From contig NZ_SODI01000001.1 of assembly GCF_004365915.1 (NCBI RefSeq), forward strand, positions 3,100,001-3,164,000: 64,000 bases of DNA. Direction: 5' to 3'. The stretch comes from Cryobacterium psychrophilum. GTDB lineage: Bacteria; Actinomycetota; Actinomycetes; Actinomycetales; Microbacteriaceae. Below are positions 17,714-25,649 of the stretch, piece after piece. The position numbers and the translations under genes were made by a program. The notes below the pieces were generated by a model. The model was given only the letters and a program-made list of their open reading frames with translations. It was not told the origin of the DNA and made no database searches. The stretch's first letter is position 1. Every line of letters begins with the position of its first letter.

Positions 17714-18373
17714 ATGAATTCGGTCGACGACGGCACGCCAGCACGCAACCAGCTTCGGGTGGGACGACTCACGAAGGCTCACGGGCTTAAGGGAGCGATC
17801 AAGCTTGAACTGTTCACGGACGACCCGGGACGACGTTTCGTCCCGGGTGCCGTGTTCACCCTCCAGGTGCCCACCGGTACGCCGTGGCATGGAAAAACCC
17901 TTGAACTTGTCGAACTTCGCTGGTACAACCAGCATGCCGTCGGCTTCTTCAAGGATGTTCCGGACCGCACCACCGCGGAGACCCTCGCCAAGGCGATTCT
18001 CTGGATCGAATCCGACGCGGCAGAGCAGTCCGACGAAGAAGATGCCTGGTATGACCACCAGCTCATCGGCCTCGCCGTCATGCGTGACGGGGTGAAGATC
18101 GGCACGATCTCCCGCCTCGAGCACATGCCGGCGCAGGACCTCCTCATCGTCAAGACGCCCGCCGGCGACGTGATGATCCCCTTCGTGAAGGCGATTGTTC
18201 CCGCTGTCGACGTGAAGGCCGGAACGGTCACCATCACTCCGCCCCCGGGACTGCTCGAAGAGCTTCCCGAGCAGGCGGACGACGCCGCAGATGACCAGGC
18301 TGGTTCAGAAGTGGATGCCGCGGCATCCGTTGATGAAACCGGCTCTGACACACCCGAGGCCGAGAAGGCCTGA
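17714..18373 (+). CDS. rimM: Ribosome maturation factor RimM
   Basis: A 219-residue RimM that binds S19 and helps 16S rRNA processing. The N-terminal domain opens RVGRLTKAHGLKGAIKLELFTD; the PRC-barrel includes AWYDHQLIGLAVM and MIPFVKAIVPAVDV. The tail of about 45 residues is acidic and Ala-rich, longer than in E. coli. A strong terminator follows at 18394-18422. In related genomes trmD normally comes next; here cobA and the LOV-GGDEF-EAL gene intervene. Confidence 0.95.
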   Translation: MNSVDDGTPARNQLRVGRLTKAHGLKGAIKLELFTDDPGRRFVPGAVFTLQVPTGTPWHGKTLELVELRWYNQHAVGFFKDVPDRTTAETLAKAILWIESDAAEQSDEEDAWYDHQLIGLAVMRDGVKIGTISRLEHMPAQDLLIVKTPAGDVMIPFVKAIVPAVDVKAGTVTITPPPGLLEELPEQADDAADDQAGSEVDAAASVDETGSDTPEAEKA

Positions 18374-18393
18374 CCGGCACTGATTTTTCACTG

Positions 18394-18422
18394 ATCGCCC
18401 ATCCCCACTGGGGGTGGGCGAT
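18394..18422 (+). terminator. Rho-independent terminator after rimM
   Basis: ATCGCCCATCCCC pairs with GGGGGTGGGCGAT across a 3-nt ACT loop (13 bp, one G-T wobble), followed by a T-rich run. It closes the rpsP-khpA-rimM unit. cobA, on the other strand, ends about 120 bp further on. Confidence 0.85.
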
Positions 18423-18542
18423 TTGTGCGTTTCCGGCCGGGGCAGCGCTACACGTTGAGTCGGTAGCGGCGGGACACGATGGCTTCCCGCCGCACGGGTA
18501 CCGCCACGTGCCGGGGGACCGGACTCGATGGTTCGGTGGGCA

Positions 18543-19337
18543 TCAGGACGTAGCCTGGAACTGGGCCGCCTGGCTGATCAGGTCTTCGGCGCTCTCATCG
18601 CCGGTGAACGCGAGCCGCACGACGTCACCGACCACGAGCACAGCGGGGGAGGAGACGCTGGCCTGGGCAGCGGCGCCGAGAACGGTAGCGAGGGTGGCGA
18701 TGGTGGTGCGCTGGGTGTCGCTGAAGCCGCGTTCAATGATGGCCACCGGCAGGTCCGAGGCCATTCCGTGCCGCAACAGGCCCTGGGTGAGAGTGGGCAG
18801 AGTGCCCACGCCCATCAGTACGACAATGGTGCTGCCGAGCAGAACAAGACCCTCCAGTTCCCTCTCGGTCAGGGGAGCGTGGCCGGAGATGACCGTGAAC
18901 GCATGGCTGAGACCGCGGTGGGTCAGGGGAATGCCGGCGGCGGCGGGAACGGAGATCGCACTCGTCACTCCGGAGACCACCGAGACCGGGATGCCCCGCG
19001 CATGGCAGGCGAGCACTTCTTCACTACCGCGCCCGAACACGTAGGGGTCGCCGCCCTTGAGTCGAACGACCCGGGAACCGGTGAGCGCGTGGGAGACGAT
19101 GAGGTCCTCAATATCGCACTGGGAGACGGCGTGGTTGCCCGGGAGCTTTCCCACGTCGATGAGGAGGGCGTTCGGCGCGAGCGTCGTCAGGTGCGCGGTC
19201 GGGCCGAGCCGGTCGTACAGCACAACATCGGCTTCGAGCAGCGCGTTCGCGCCGGCAACGGTGAGCAGCCCGGGGGCTCCCGGACCGCCGCCGACGAGGG
19301 TGACCGCTCCGGTCTTCCCTGAAGGGTGGACTGTCAT
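18543..19337 (-). CDS. cobA: Uroporphyrinogen-III C-methyltransferase
   Basis: A 264-residue SAM-dependent SUMT. Signatures are VTLVGGGPGAPGLLTVAG at the N-terminus, VVLYDRLGP, VVRLKGGDPYVFGRGSEE and the SAIAVPAAAGIPLTHRG-like region. It converts uroporphyrinogen III to precorrin-2, the entry step to siroheme. With the chelatase at 8635-9357 it would serve sulfite reductase; a precorrin-2 dehydrogenase was not seen in the window. The start ATG 19337 has a GAGGAG site. It lies divergently 274 bp from the LOV gene, so they share a control region. Confidence 0.94.
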   Translation of the reverse strand: MTVHPSGKTGAVTLVGGGPGAPGLLTVAGANALLEADVVLYDRLGPTAHLTTLAPNALLIDVGKLPGNHAVSQCDIEDLIVSHALTGSRVVRLKGGDPYVFGRGSEEVLACHARGIPVSVVSGVTSAISVPAAAGIPLTHRGLSHAFTVISGHAPLTERELEGLVLLGSTIVVLMGVGTLPTLTQGLLRHGMASDLPVAIIERGFSDTQRTTIATLATVLGAAAQASVSSPAVLVVGDVVRLAFTGDESAEDLISQAAQFQATS

Positions 19338-19562
19338 TTTCTACTCTCCTCGCACCGGAATACGACTTCCGCTGAGAATGACCGTACGTGAATCGGCCCG
19401 CTCCGCTGTGGTTGCAGGACGCATTTGGTCACGTTCGCCCACGAGGGCCAGGCCCGGGTTGTCGGCGCAGGCGTACGTCACCGGACCTGTCCGTGTCTGT
19501 TGGGTTCCTTGCACAGCGTGACGGTTGCGAACCCTCTGACATGTTGATGGGCCGCGCGCATG

Positions 19563-19568
19563 TAGGCT
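19563..19568 (+). promoter_or_regulatory. -10 element TAGGCT for the LOV-GGDEF-EAL gene
   Basis: TAGGCT at 19563-19568 is followed by a leader of about 35 nt and a GAAGGAA ribosome site (19602-19608) 3 nt before ATG 19612. Unlike many neighbours this mRNA would have a normal leader. No good -35 match is visible. Confidence 0.45.
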
Positions 19569-19611
19569 AATCGTCGCGATATGTGTTCGTTCGATCTCAC
19601 TGAAGGAAACC

Positions 19612-21627
19612 ATGACCCTGCGAACGAACGGAAACGTAGATGATGGCCTGGCCTCAGTGCTCGTGGCTGCCCGGGGGGCGACCGCTGATATCGCGCTGAT
19701 AACCGACTCAACACAAGCCGTCATGTATGTTTCTGCTTCTTTTACCGCCATGACCGGGTATGAGCAGGCTGAGTTGATGGGCCGGAACTGTCGCGTCCTG
19801 CAGGGACCGGGCACCGATTCCAGCACGAGACGCATCATGCGGGAAGTCCTCGCTTCGGGGGAGGTCTTTGAAGGAGAAATACTCAATTACCGTAAGAACG
19901 GTTCCGCGTTCTGGACAGCGCTGAAGATCATCCCGATGCGGGTGGGCGCCAGCACCGCGATCACCCACTTTGTGAGTATCCAACGCGATATCAGCAACCA
20001 CGTGGCCTTGCTGAAGCAGCTGCAGAACCAGGCGCTTCACGACTCCGTGACGGGTCTGCCGAACCGGACGGCGGCCGAACGGGCTGTGGAGGAGGTCGTG
20101 AAACGCGCTCCTGACCGTGAAGTGACGGCGGCAGTTGGATTGATTGATCTGGATGATTTCCGTCTCGTCAACAACACCTTGGGTCATGCGGCGGGTGATG
20201 CAGTGTTGCAGCAGTGGGCGGCTCGCGTGCTCTCACGCCTGCGTGAAGGCGATGTTCTGGCCCGGATGGGCGGGGACGAATTCATCCTGATCCTCAAAAA
20301 CATCACGCGTAGCACCGCAAACGAGGACCTGCCCGGAATGCTCCACCGGGTGCATGAGGCGGTGAAGGCGCCCTTCACTGTTGACGGCCAGCAGGTTCGC
20401 ATCGGAATGAGCCTGGGGATCGCACTGGTTCCCGAGGACGGCACCGATAGCCGGTCCATTCTTCGCAGCGCCGATGAGGCGCTCTATACGGCCAAGGAAC
20501 GCCGAAACCATCGGAGGACCTGGTGGGAGACCGCGGAACACGCCAGCATTCACTCACAGGACAACGGAAACAGCGGTACCACCAATGGACGCTCCGGCAC
20601 GGGACCAGAAGCGAATCCGGAGGATTATCCAGGCGCTCTCACGAGTGGAAATATCCTTGTTCACTTCCAGCCCGTGGTGGATCTTCGCGAGGGGACCGTG
20701 CACCTGTTCGAGGCCCTGGCGCGCCTGACACTCCCCGGAGGACGCGTCGCGTACCCCGATGAGTTCCTGCCCCACCTCGGGACTGACGATCTGCGCGTCT
20801 TGTTCGTCGGCGTCCTCGATCGGGCGTTGGAAATCCTGGCGGCGTGGGATCGAGAGGGTACCCGTCACGACGTGTCAGTGAACCTGCCACCAGCAATCCT
20901 GCTCGATGGGTCGATACCGGCACTCGTCGACAAGCTGCTCCACGCCCATGACATCCAGCCGGGCCGCCTGGGATTGGAGCTGCTGGAATCGCAGGTCATA
21001 AGCCTCGACGCGCAGCGGACAGCTTTGCGGGAGCTCGTCGCCTTGGGAGTAAACCTTGCCATGGATGATCTCGGATCCGGCTACAGCAGCCTGCAAAGGC
21101 TCTCATCGTTTCCGTTCAGCGCCATCAAACTCGATCGCGGATTGCTCTTTCACGTCCAGGACAGGCCCCTGGAAACGCTCAGCGTCCTGGCAACCCTCAT
21201 CCAATTAGGCCGGGACCTGGGCATGAATGTCGTTATCGAAGGGCTGGAGAACGAAAGCCTGACCGAAGCCGCTACCGTCCTCGGGGCACCGCTGGGCCAG
21301 GGGTATTACTTTGCCAAACCAATGCCACCCGAAGACTGCCTGCGGTGGTCTGATTCCTTCACCCTCCACTCAGACGTGTCTCTGATAGAGACACCGCTCG
21401 GCGCTTTGGCTTATCACTTGAAGTTCGCCCGACTAGCCGCACCGCACCCACTGGAACTCGACCGCTGCCCTCTCACCCGATTCCTCCACGAAGCCAACGC
21501 CTCCGCCGAGGTGGAAGCATGGCACGCACAACAACACGAAGCACCGGGGATACACCCCGGCTCCAGCAAATTCCTCATCGACTGGCTCACCCCACACATC
21601 CGCGAACACAGCCCACAGGAATCCTGA
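19612..21627 (+). CDS. LOV-GGDEF-EAL cyclic-di-GMP signalling protein with CZB-like C-terminus
   Basis: A 671-residue soluble protein. Residues 22-130 form a LOV-type PAS domain: GRNCRVLQG holds the flavin-adduct cysteine (C60), NYRKNG gives the first Asn (N92) and SIQRD the conserved Gln (Q124); the second canonical Asn (FWN) is Thr102. GGDEF is intact at 220-224, with the inhibitory RxxD site at 211-214. The EAL domain has EAL (367-369), DDLGSGYSSL, IKLDRG and VIEGLEN, so both synthesis and hydrolysis of c-di-GMP look possible. The last 80 residues carry H602, C619, H638 and H642, spaced like a chemoreceptor zinc-binding (CZB) domain. It probably senses blue light, perhaps also zinc. It interrupts the rimM-trmD order. 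Confidence 0.9.
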   Translation: MTLRTNGNVDDGLASVLVAARGATADIALITDSTQAVMYVSASFTAMTGYEQAELMGRNCRVLQGPGTDSSTRRIMREVLASGEVFEGEILNYRKNGSAFWTALKIIPMRVGASTAITHFVSIQRDISNHVALLKQLQNQALHDSVTGLPNRTAAERAVEEVVKRAPDREVTAAVGLIDLDDFRLVNNTLGHAAGDAVLQQWAARVLSRLREGDVLARMGGDEFILILKNITRSTANEDLPGMLHRVHEAVKAPFTVDGQQVRIGMSLGIALVPEDGTDSRSILRSADEALYTAKERRNHRRTWWETAEHASIHSQDNGNSGTTNGRSGTGPEANPEDYPGALTSGNILVHFQPVVDLREGTVHLFEALARLTLPGGRVAYPDEFLPHLGTDDLRVLFVGVLDRALEILAAWDREGTRHDVSVNLPPAILLDGSIPALVDKLLHAHDIQPGRLGLELLESQVISLDAQRTALRELVALGVNLAMDDLGSGYSSLQRLSSFPFSAIKLDRGLLFHVQDRPLETLSVLATLIQLGRDLGMNVVIEGLENESLTEAATVLGAPLGQGYYFAKPMPPEDCLRWSDSFTLHSDVSLIETPLGALAYHLKFARLAAPHPLELDRCPLTRFLHEANASAEVEAWHAQQHEAPGIHPGSSKFLIDWLTPHIREHSPQES

Positions 21628-21815
21628 CAGCAGGTTCCGTCCCTCCCCACCTGACGCTCGCGCCAGTCGCCCCGCCGCCGCGACCGCCAGCCTTGATGGG
21701 CATGGGAGACACCGATCAGCGATCTGCTCAGCGAGGGCGATCCGTGTATCTCTGTTTATGGGTCCGAGAGACCGTGGCCTCGCGTGACGCGGCCGCACTG
21801 CCGTCGTCCAAATAT

Positions 21816-21821
21816 TAGAAT
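21816..21821 (+). promoter_or_regulatory. -10 element TAGAAT for leaderless trmD mRNA
   Basis: TAGAAT lies exactly 6 nt before the trmD ATG (21828). An own promoter here would free trmD from the upstream cluster, from which it is separated by a terminator and two inserted genes. Confidence 0.6.
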
Positions 21822-21827
21822 CTGACT

Positions 21828-22547
21828 ATGCGCATTGATATCGTCACCATTTTTCCTGAATTCTTCGATGTGCTCGACCTGTCGCTGCTCGGCAAGGCCC
21901 GCCAGTCCGGTCTGATCGAACTGGGCGTGCACAACCTGCGCGACCACACGCACGACCGGCACCGCACCGTCGATGACACCCCCTACGGCGGGGGCGCCGG
22001 AATGGTCATGAAGCCCGAGCCCTGGGGGGACGCACTCGACTCCATCCTCGGCGACGCGCCCGCCGCCGACGAGGGCCCCACGATCATTTTTCCGTCGCCC
22101 GCCGGCGAGCAGTTCACCCAGGCCACCGCGAGGGAGCTCGCCGAGGAATCCCATCTCGTCTTCGGATGCGGGCGCTACGAGGGCATCGACCAGCGCGTCG
22201 TCGACCACTACGCCACCCGCGGACGCGTGCGCCTGATCAGCCTCGGTGACTATGTGCTCAACGGGGGAGAGGTCGCCGTGATGGCGATGATCGAGGCCGT
22301 GGGCCGGCTCATTCCCGGTGTGGTCGGAAACCCGCAGAGCCTCGTGGAGGAATCACACGAGGACGGCCTGCTGGAATACCCGAGTTATACGAAACCGAAC
22401 GAGTGGCGAGGACTGTCGGTTCCCCCGGTTCTGCTGAGCGGCAACCACGCCGCTATCGCAGCCTGGCGCCACGAGCAGCAGCTTGAGCGCACGAGGCTCG
22501 TTCGTCCCGACCTGCTGGCCGAGCCGGTGGAGAGTCCCGCTCCGTAG
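21828..22547 (+). CDS. trmD: tRNA (guanine-37-N1)-methyltransferase
   Basis: A 239-residue SPOUT methyltransferase that methylates G37 of tRNAs and prevents frameshifting. It opens [16 protein letters not shown]; the knot region shows [13 protein letters not shown] and [14 protein letters not shown], with the SAM-binding loop and catalytic Asp in [23 protein letters not shown]. Length is normal. It restarts the conserved trmD-rplS-lepB-rnhB order after the cobA/LOV insert. Confidence 0.97.
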   Translation: MRIDIVTIFPEFFDVLDLSLLGKARQSGLIELGVHNLRDHTHDRHRTVDDTPYGGGAGMVMKPEPWGDALDSILGDAPAADEGPTIIFPSPAGEQFTQATARELAEESHLVFGCGRYEGIDQRVVDHYATRGRVRLISLGDYVLNGGEVAVMAMIEAVGRLIPGVVGNPQSLVEESHEDGLLEYPSYTKPNEWRGLSVPPVLLSGNHAAIAAWRHEQQLERTRLVRPDLLAEPVESPAP

Positions 22548-22553
22548 CTTGCT

Positions 22554-22583
22554 CCCAGTCCCAGTCCCAGTGCCAGTGCCAGG
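22554..22583 (+). repeat. Hexanucleotide tandem repeat CCCAGT/GCCAGT
   Basis: Three CCCAGT units are followed by GCCAGT and GCCAGG just after the trmD stop, then a GTCGGG-GTCGG run. The tract is intergenic, so copy-number change would not alter a protein, but it could alter spacing before the next promoter. Confidence 0.7.
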
Positions 22584-22647
22584 GTCGGGGTCGGCGCGGC
22601 CCGGTTTGCCCACAGCGAACGCCGGGCAATCACTCAGCGCGCGCGGA

Positions 22648-22653
22648 TAGTCT
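22648..22653 (+). promoter_or_regulatory. -10 element TAGTCT for leaderless transcript of the 22660 gene
   Basis: TAGTCT ends 6 nt before the GTG start at 22660, matching the spacing at ftsY, trmD and others. No ribosome site is present before this start. Confidence 0.5.
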
Positions 22654-22659
22654 GTAGGC

Positions 22660-23208
22660 GTGTTTATACGCCGCACCTTCTTCCGTTGGCAGTTTCCTGC
22701 CGTTATTGTCCTGCCGCTATGGCTCCTGATCGGCTCGTCGATCTTCGGAACGGGCGGCTGGGCGGTACTCGGGATCTTCTTCGGCGCCGTGCTGCTCGGC
22801 CTCGGAATGCTCATCGTGAGCCTGTTCCTCTTCGCCCGCCGCGAGGTGCGCGAGGAGCGCGCCCTGTCGTGGATCGACGTCGGCGTGCTTGCCGTCTGGC
22901 ACGCCCTGATCATCGCACTCGGGCTTGCCTCTGATCCCTCCGGCTGGTTGTCCGTGCTCGTCATCGTTGTCGGGATCGGCGCGTTCTGGTACGCCGTGTG
23001 GGCGCTGTTCAGTGCCGCCCGCAAGCGCGTGCGGGCCATGCTGGATCTCATTGAGCAGACTGCGGCCGGCACCGCTCCCGCCAGCCCCCTGGCATCACCG
23101 CCGATGCGGCCGAGAACGGAACACGGCGCATCCACGCCGCCTCCATCCGGCCGCGCGAACGATCCAGAGGTCATCGTGATCAAGGAAACGCCGCACGACG
23201 CTCCGTAG
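22660..23208 (+). CDS. Small integral membrane protein, unknown function
   Basis: A 182-residue protein with about four hydrophobic segments: FPAVIVLPLWLLIGSSIF, AVLGIFFGAVLLGLGMLIVSLFLF, WIDVGVLAVWHALIIALGLAS and WLSVLVIVVGIGAFWYAVWAL. A polar, Pro-rich tail of about 60 residues ends in a charged stretch. I do not recognise a named family. It sits between trmD and rplS, a place where related genomes also seem to carry a membrane protein. The start is GTG. Confidence 0.75.
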   Translation: MFIRRTFFRWQFPAVIVLPLWLLIGSSIFGTGGWAVLGIFFGAVLLGLGMLIVSLFLFARREVREERALSWIDVGVLAVWHALIIALGLASDPSGWLSVLVIVVGIGAFWYAVWALFSAARKRVRAMLDLIEQTAAGTAPASPLASPPMRPRTEHGASTPPPSGRANDPEVIVIKETPHDAP

Positions 23209-23406
23209 GTCGGCGCCAACACGCCCGGGATTTTTTGCAGCACGACCCGGAATGTGACAGAATAGGCGATTGTGCCGCGGCAAGCCTCTGCCACAGGGGA
23301 GCTGCTTCTAATCGGCACACACTTACCTATATCGGTTGCCGGAATCGCCAAAGCGTTCCGGCACGAACCGTGTTCGACCTGTGGCGGATACAGAGAGCGA
23401 AAAACT
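23209..23406 (+). promoter_or_regulatory. rplS leader region with hairpin
   Basis: The 198-bp gap before rplS contains GCCGGAA (23338-23344) and TTCCGGC (23356-23362), a perfect 7-bp stem with an 11-nt loop about 45 nt before the ATG. Ribosomal protein genes often carry autoregulatory leaders at this place. I cannot match it to the known L19 leader consensus by eye. Confidence 0.4.
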
Positions 23407-23748
23407 ATGCATATTCTCGACTTCGTGGATGCACCGTCCCTCAAGAAGGACATCCCCGCGTTCCGTGCCGGCGACACCGTCAAGGTTCACGTAAACATCA
23501 TTGAAGGTACCCGCTCTCGTATCCAGGTCTTCCAGGGCATCGTCATCGGCCGTTCCGGTGAAGGCGTCCGCGAGACCTTCTGCGTACGTAAGGTCAGCTT
23601 CCAGATCGGCGTCGAGCGCACCTTCCCGGTGCACTCGCCGATCATCGACCACATCGAGGTCGTCACCCGCGGAGATGTTCGCCGCGCGAAGCTGTACTTC
23701 CTCCGCGACCTGCGCGGCAAGAAGGCCAAGATCAAGGAAAAGCGCTAG
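23407..23748 (+). CDS. rplS: 50S ribosomal protein L19
   Basis: A 113-residue L19, at the 30S-50S interface. The core [26 protein letters not shown] and the C-terminal [19 protein letters not shown] are canonical. I use ATG 23407 ([11 protein letters not shown]); a longer frame upstream is not supported. A 15-bp inverted repeat follows before lepB. Confidence 0.97.
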   Translation: MHILDFVDAPSLKKDIPAFRAGDTVKVHVNIIEGTRSRIQVFQGIVIGRSGEGVRETFCVRKVSFQIGVERTFPVHSPIIDHIEVVTRGDVRRAKLYFLRDLRGKKAKIKEKR

Positions 23749-23784
23749 TCATTACCGATTAGCCCCGGTTCACCGGATTCTCCC

Positions 23785-23821
23785 CTGAGCTCCCGATCAC
23801 GTAAACTGATCGGGAGCTCAG
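23785..23821 (+). promoter_or_regulatory. 15-bp perfect inverted repeat around the lepB -10 element
   Basis: CTGAGCTCCCGATCA (23785-23799) and its exact complement (23807-23821) flank a 7-nt loop, CGTAAAC. TAAACT (23802-23807), a good -10, starts in the loop. The dyad ends 8 nt before the lepB ATG and covers GGGAG and part of AGGCGG, the only possible ribosome sites. It has no T-run, so it is not a standard terminator. It may act as an rplS 3' end, an operator, or both. Confidence 0.6.
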
Positions 23822-23829
23822 GCGGTTTA

Positions 23830-24594
23830 ATGACAGAAGAAGCGGTACCTACGCGAAGGATTCGCCTGGGATCACACTCGCGTGCACGCTCCGGTCCAAA
23901 GACCAAGAAGCAAAGTGTCTTACTGTTCGTCCGCGACCTCATCATTATTTTTATTGTCGCCCTCCTCATCTCCTTCCTGATCAAGACGTTTTTGGTTAGG
24001 TCGTTCTACATTCCCTCCGGGTCGATGGAAAACACGCTCCAGGTCTATGACCGGATCCTTGTGAATCAGCTCGAGCCCCGGTTCATGCCCATCAAACGCG
24101 GCGACGTCATGGTCTTCCGTGACCCGGGCGGTTGGCTCTCGCCGCAGGAGGTCGTTCAGCAGAACCCCCTCGTCGCGAGCGCGGACTGGCTCATGGCCGC
24201 GGTCGGACTATCCGCTCCCGACAGTAACGATCACCTGATCAAACGTGTCATCGGACTGCCGGGTGATCACGTGGTCTGCTGCAACGCCCTCGGCCAGATG
24301 AGTGTTAACGGCGTGCCCCTCTCCGAGCCGTATGTGCTGCTGCCGCAGGGAGCGACCATGGTGTCCCAGGACGACTTCGACGTGGTGATCCCCGCGAATT
24401 CCCTCTGGATGATGGGGGACAACCGCTACAACTCGAAGGACTCCCGGTACAACGGGGAGACCCCTGGTAAGGGTTTTGTCCCGATCGACCACGTGGTCGG
24501 TCGCGCCCTCGTTATCAGCTGGCCCCTCGCCAGATGGTCCTGGCTCGACGACTACCCCGACGTCTTCCGCAGCGTGAAAGACGGGGCGCAGTAG
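23830..24594 (+). CDS. lepB: Signal peptidase I
   Basis: A 254-residue membrane-bound serine peptidase that removes signal peptides from exported proteins. One membrane anchor (LLFVRDLIIIFIVALLISFL) is followed by the catalytic serine in FYIPSGSMENTL and the catalytic lysine in HLIKRVIGLPGDHV; box E reads LWMMGDNRYNSKDSRY. Length and all catalytic boxes are intact. ATG 23830 follows the inverted repeat. rnhB begins at the next base after its stop. Confidence 0.96.
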   Translation: MTEEAVPTRRIRLGSHSRARSGPKTKKQSVLLFVRDLIIIFIVALLISFLIKTFLVRSFYIPSGSMENTLQVYDRILVNQLEPRFMPIKRGDVMVFRDPGGWLSPQEVVQQNPLVASADWLMAAVGLSAPDSNDHLIKRVIGLPGDHVVCCNALGQMSVNGVPLSEPYVLLPQGATMVSQDDFDVVIPANSLWMMGDNRYNSKDSRYNGETPGKGFVPIDHVVGRALVISWPLARWSWLDDYPDVFRSVKDGAQ

Positions 24595-25239
24595 GTGGCC
24601 GTGTCCGACCCCAACCTTGACGTGGAACTGGCCATGCTGGCAGACGGAGCGAGGTTCGTTATCGGCTGTGACGAGGTGGGCCGCGGCGCATTGGCCGGGC
24701 CCGTTGGTGTTGGATTCGTCGCGATCGATGCGAGCGTCACCCCCATTCCGGCCGGTTTACGCGACTCCAAAATGCTCAGCGAGCCCAAACGCGAGTTGCT
24801 CGCGCCGCTCGCAGCGGCCTGGGCGCTGCACTCGGCGGTGGGCCTCGCCTCGGCGCAGGAGGTCGACGAGCTCGGCATCATTGCGTGCCTCGGTCTGGCA
24901 GGCAAGCGTGCCCTGGCCCAGCTGCACGCCTCCGGGGTCGACATAACCGGCAGCGTCGTGCTCCTCGACGGCAGTGATGACTGGCTCAACAAGGCGCTCA
25001 AGACCCCGCTGACCGTCGTGACCCGCATCAAGGCCGACCGGGACTGCGGCTCGGTCGCCGCAGCATCCGTTATCGCCAAGGTGCACAGGGACCGCCTGAT
25101 GATCGCGGCGGATGCTGTTTCTCCCGGATACGGGTGGTTGGGCAACAAGGGGTACGGTAGCGCCGAGCACATGAGAGCCATTGCTCGGCTGGGAGCCACC
25201 GAGCTGCACCGCAAATCGTGGTTGAAGATCTCGAAGTAG
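24595..25239 (+). CDS. rnhB: Ribonuclease HII
   Basis: A 214-residue RNase HII that removes ribonucleotides from DNA. The catalytic GCDEVGRGALAGPV motif near the N-terminus supplies the DEDD acidic residues, with further ones in LLDGSDDWL and the AASVIAKVHRDR region. GTG 24595 directly follows the lepB stop; a second GTG two codons on is also possible. The order lepB-rnhB-DUF2469 is conserved in Actinobacteria. Confidence 0.95.
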   Translation: MAVSDPNLDVELAMLADGARFVIGCDEVGRGALAGPVGVGFVAIDASVTPIPAGLRDSKMLSEPKRELLAPLAAAWALHSAVGLASAQEVDELGIIACLGLAGKRALAQLHASGVDITGSVVLLDGSDDWLNKALKTPLTVVTRIKADRDCGSVAAASVIAKVHRDRLMIAADAVSPGYGWLGNKGYGSAEHMRAIARLGATELHRKSWLKISK

Positions 25240-25251
25240 GATTGTTTCACC

Positions 25252-25575
25252 ATGGAAGAAGACGAATTTGAGGACTACGACCGCGAGGTCGAGCTGGCCC
25301 TGTACCGTGAATATCGAGACGTGGTTGGCCAGTTCCAATATGTCGTTGAGACGGAACGGCGCTTCTACCTGGCCAATGACGTCGAATTGGTGCGCCGTGA
25401 CACGGAGCACGATTTCTACTTTGAGCTGAACATGAAGGACGTGTGGGTGTGGGACGTGTACCGCTCCGATCGCTTCGTGAAATCAGTGCGTGTGCTCACA
25501 TTCAAAGATGTCAACGTGGAAGAACTTGCGTCGAAGGAGTTTGAGCTGCCCAAGGAATTGGCGCTCGACGAGTAA
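25252..25575 (+). CDS. DUF2469 family protein
   Basis: A 107-residue acidic protein, one of the most conserved small proteins of Actinobacteria and nearly always next to rnhB. It opens MEEDEFEDYDREVELALYRE and contains the ETERRFYLANDVEL segment. No function is established. In most relatives yraN follows; here about 6.5 kb of metabolic genes intervene. Confidence 0.93.
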   Translation: MEEDEFEDYDREVELALYREYRDVVGQFQYVVETERRFYLANDVELVRRDTEHDFYFELNMKDVWVWDVYRSDRFVKSVRVLTFKDVNVEELASKEFELPKELALDE

Positions 25576-25649
25576 CGACGCGCAAAATTTGAGTCACCGA
25601 CGCGGCCCGCCGCGCGGTGAAAACCAACGAGGGTTTAGGAAAACAGCCT

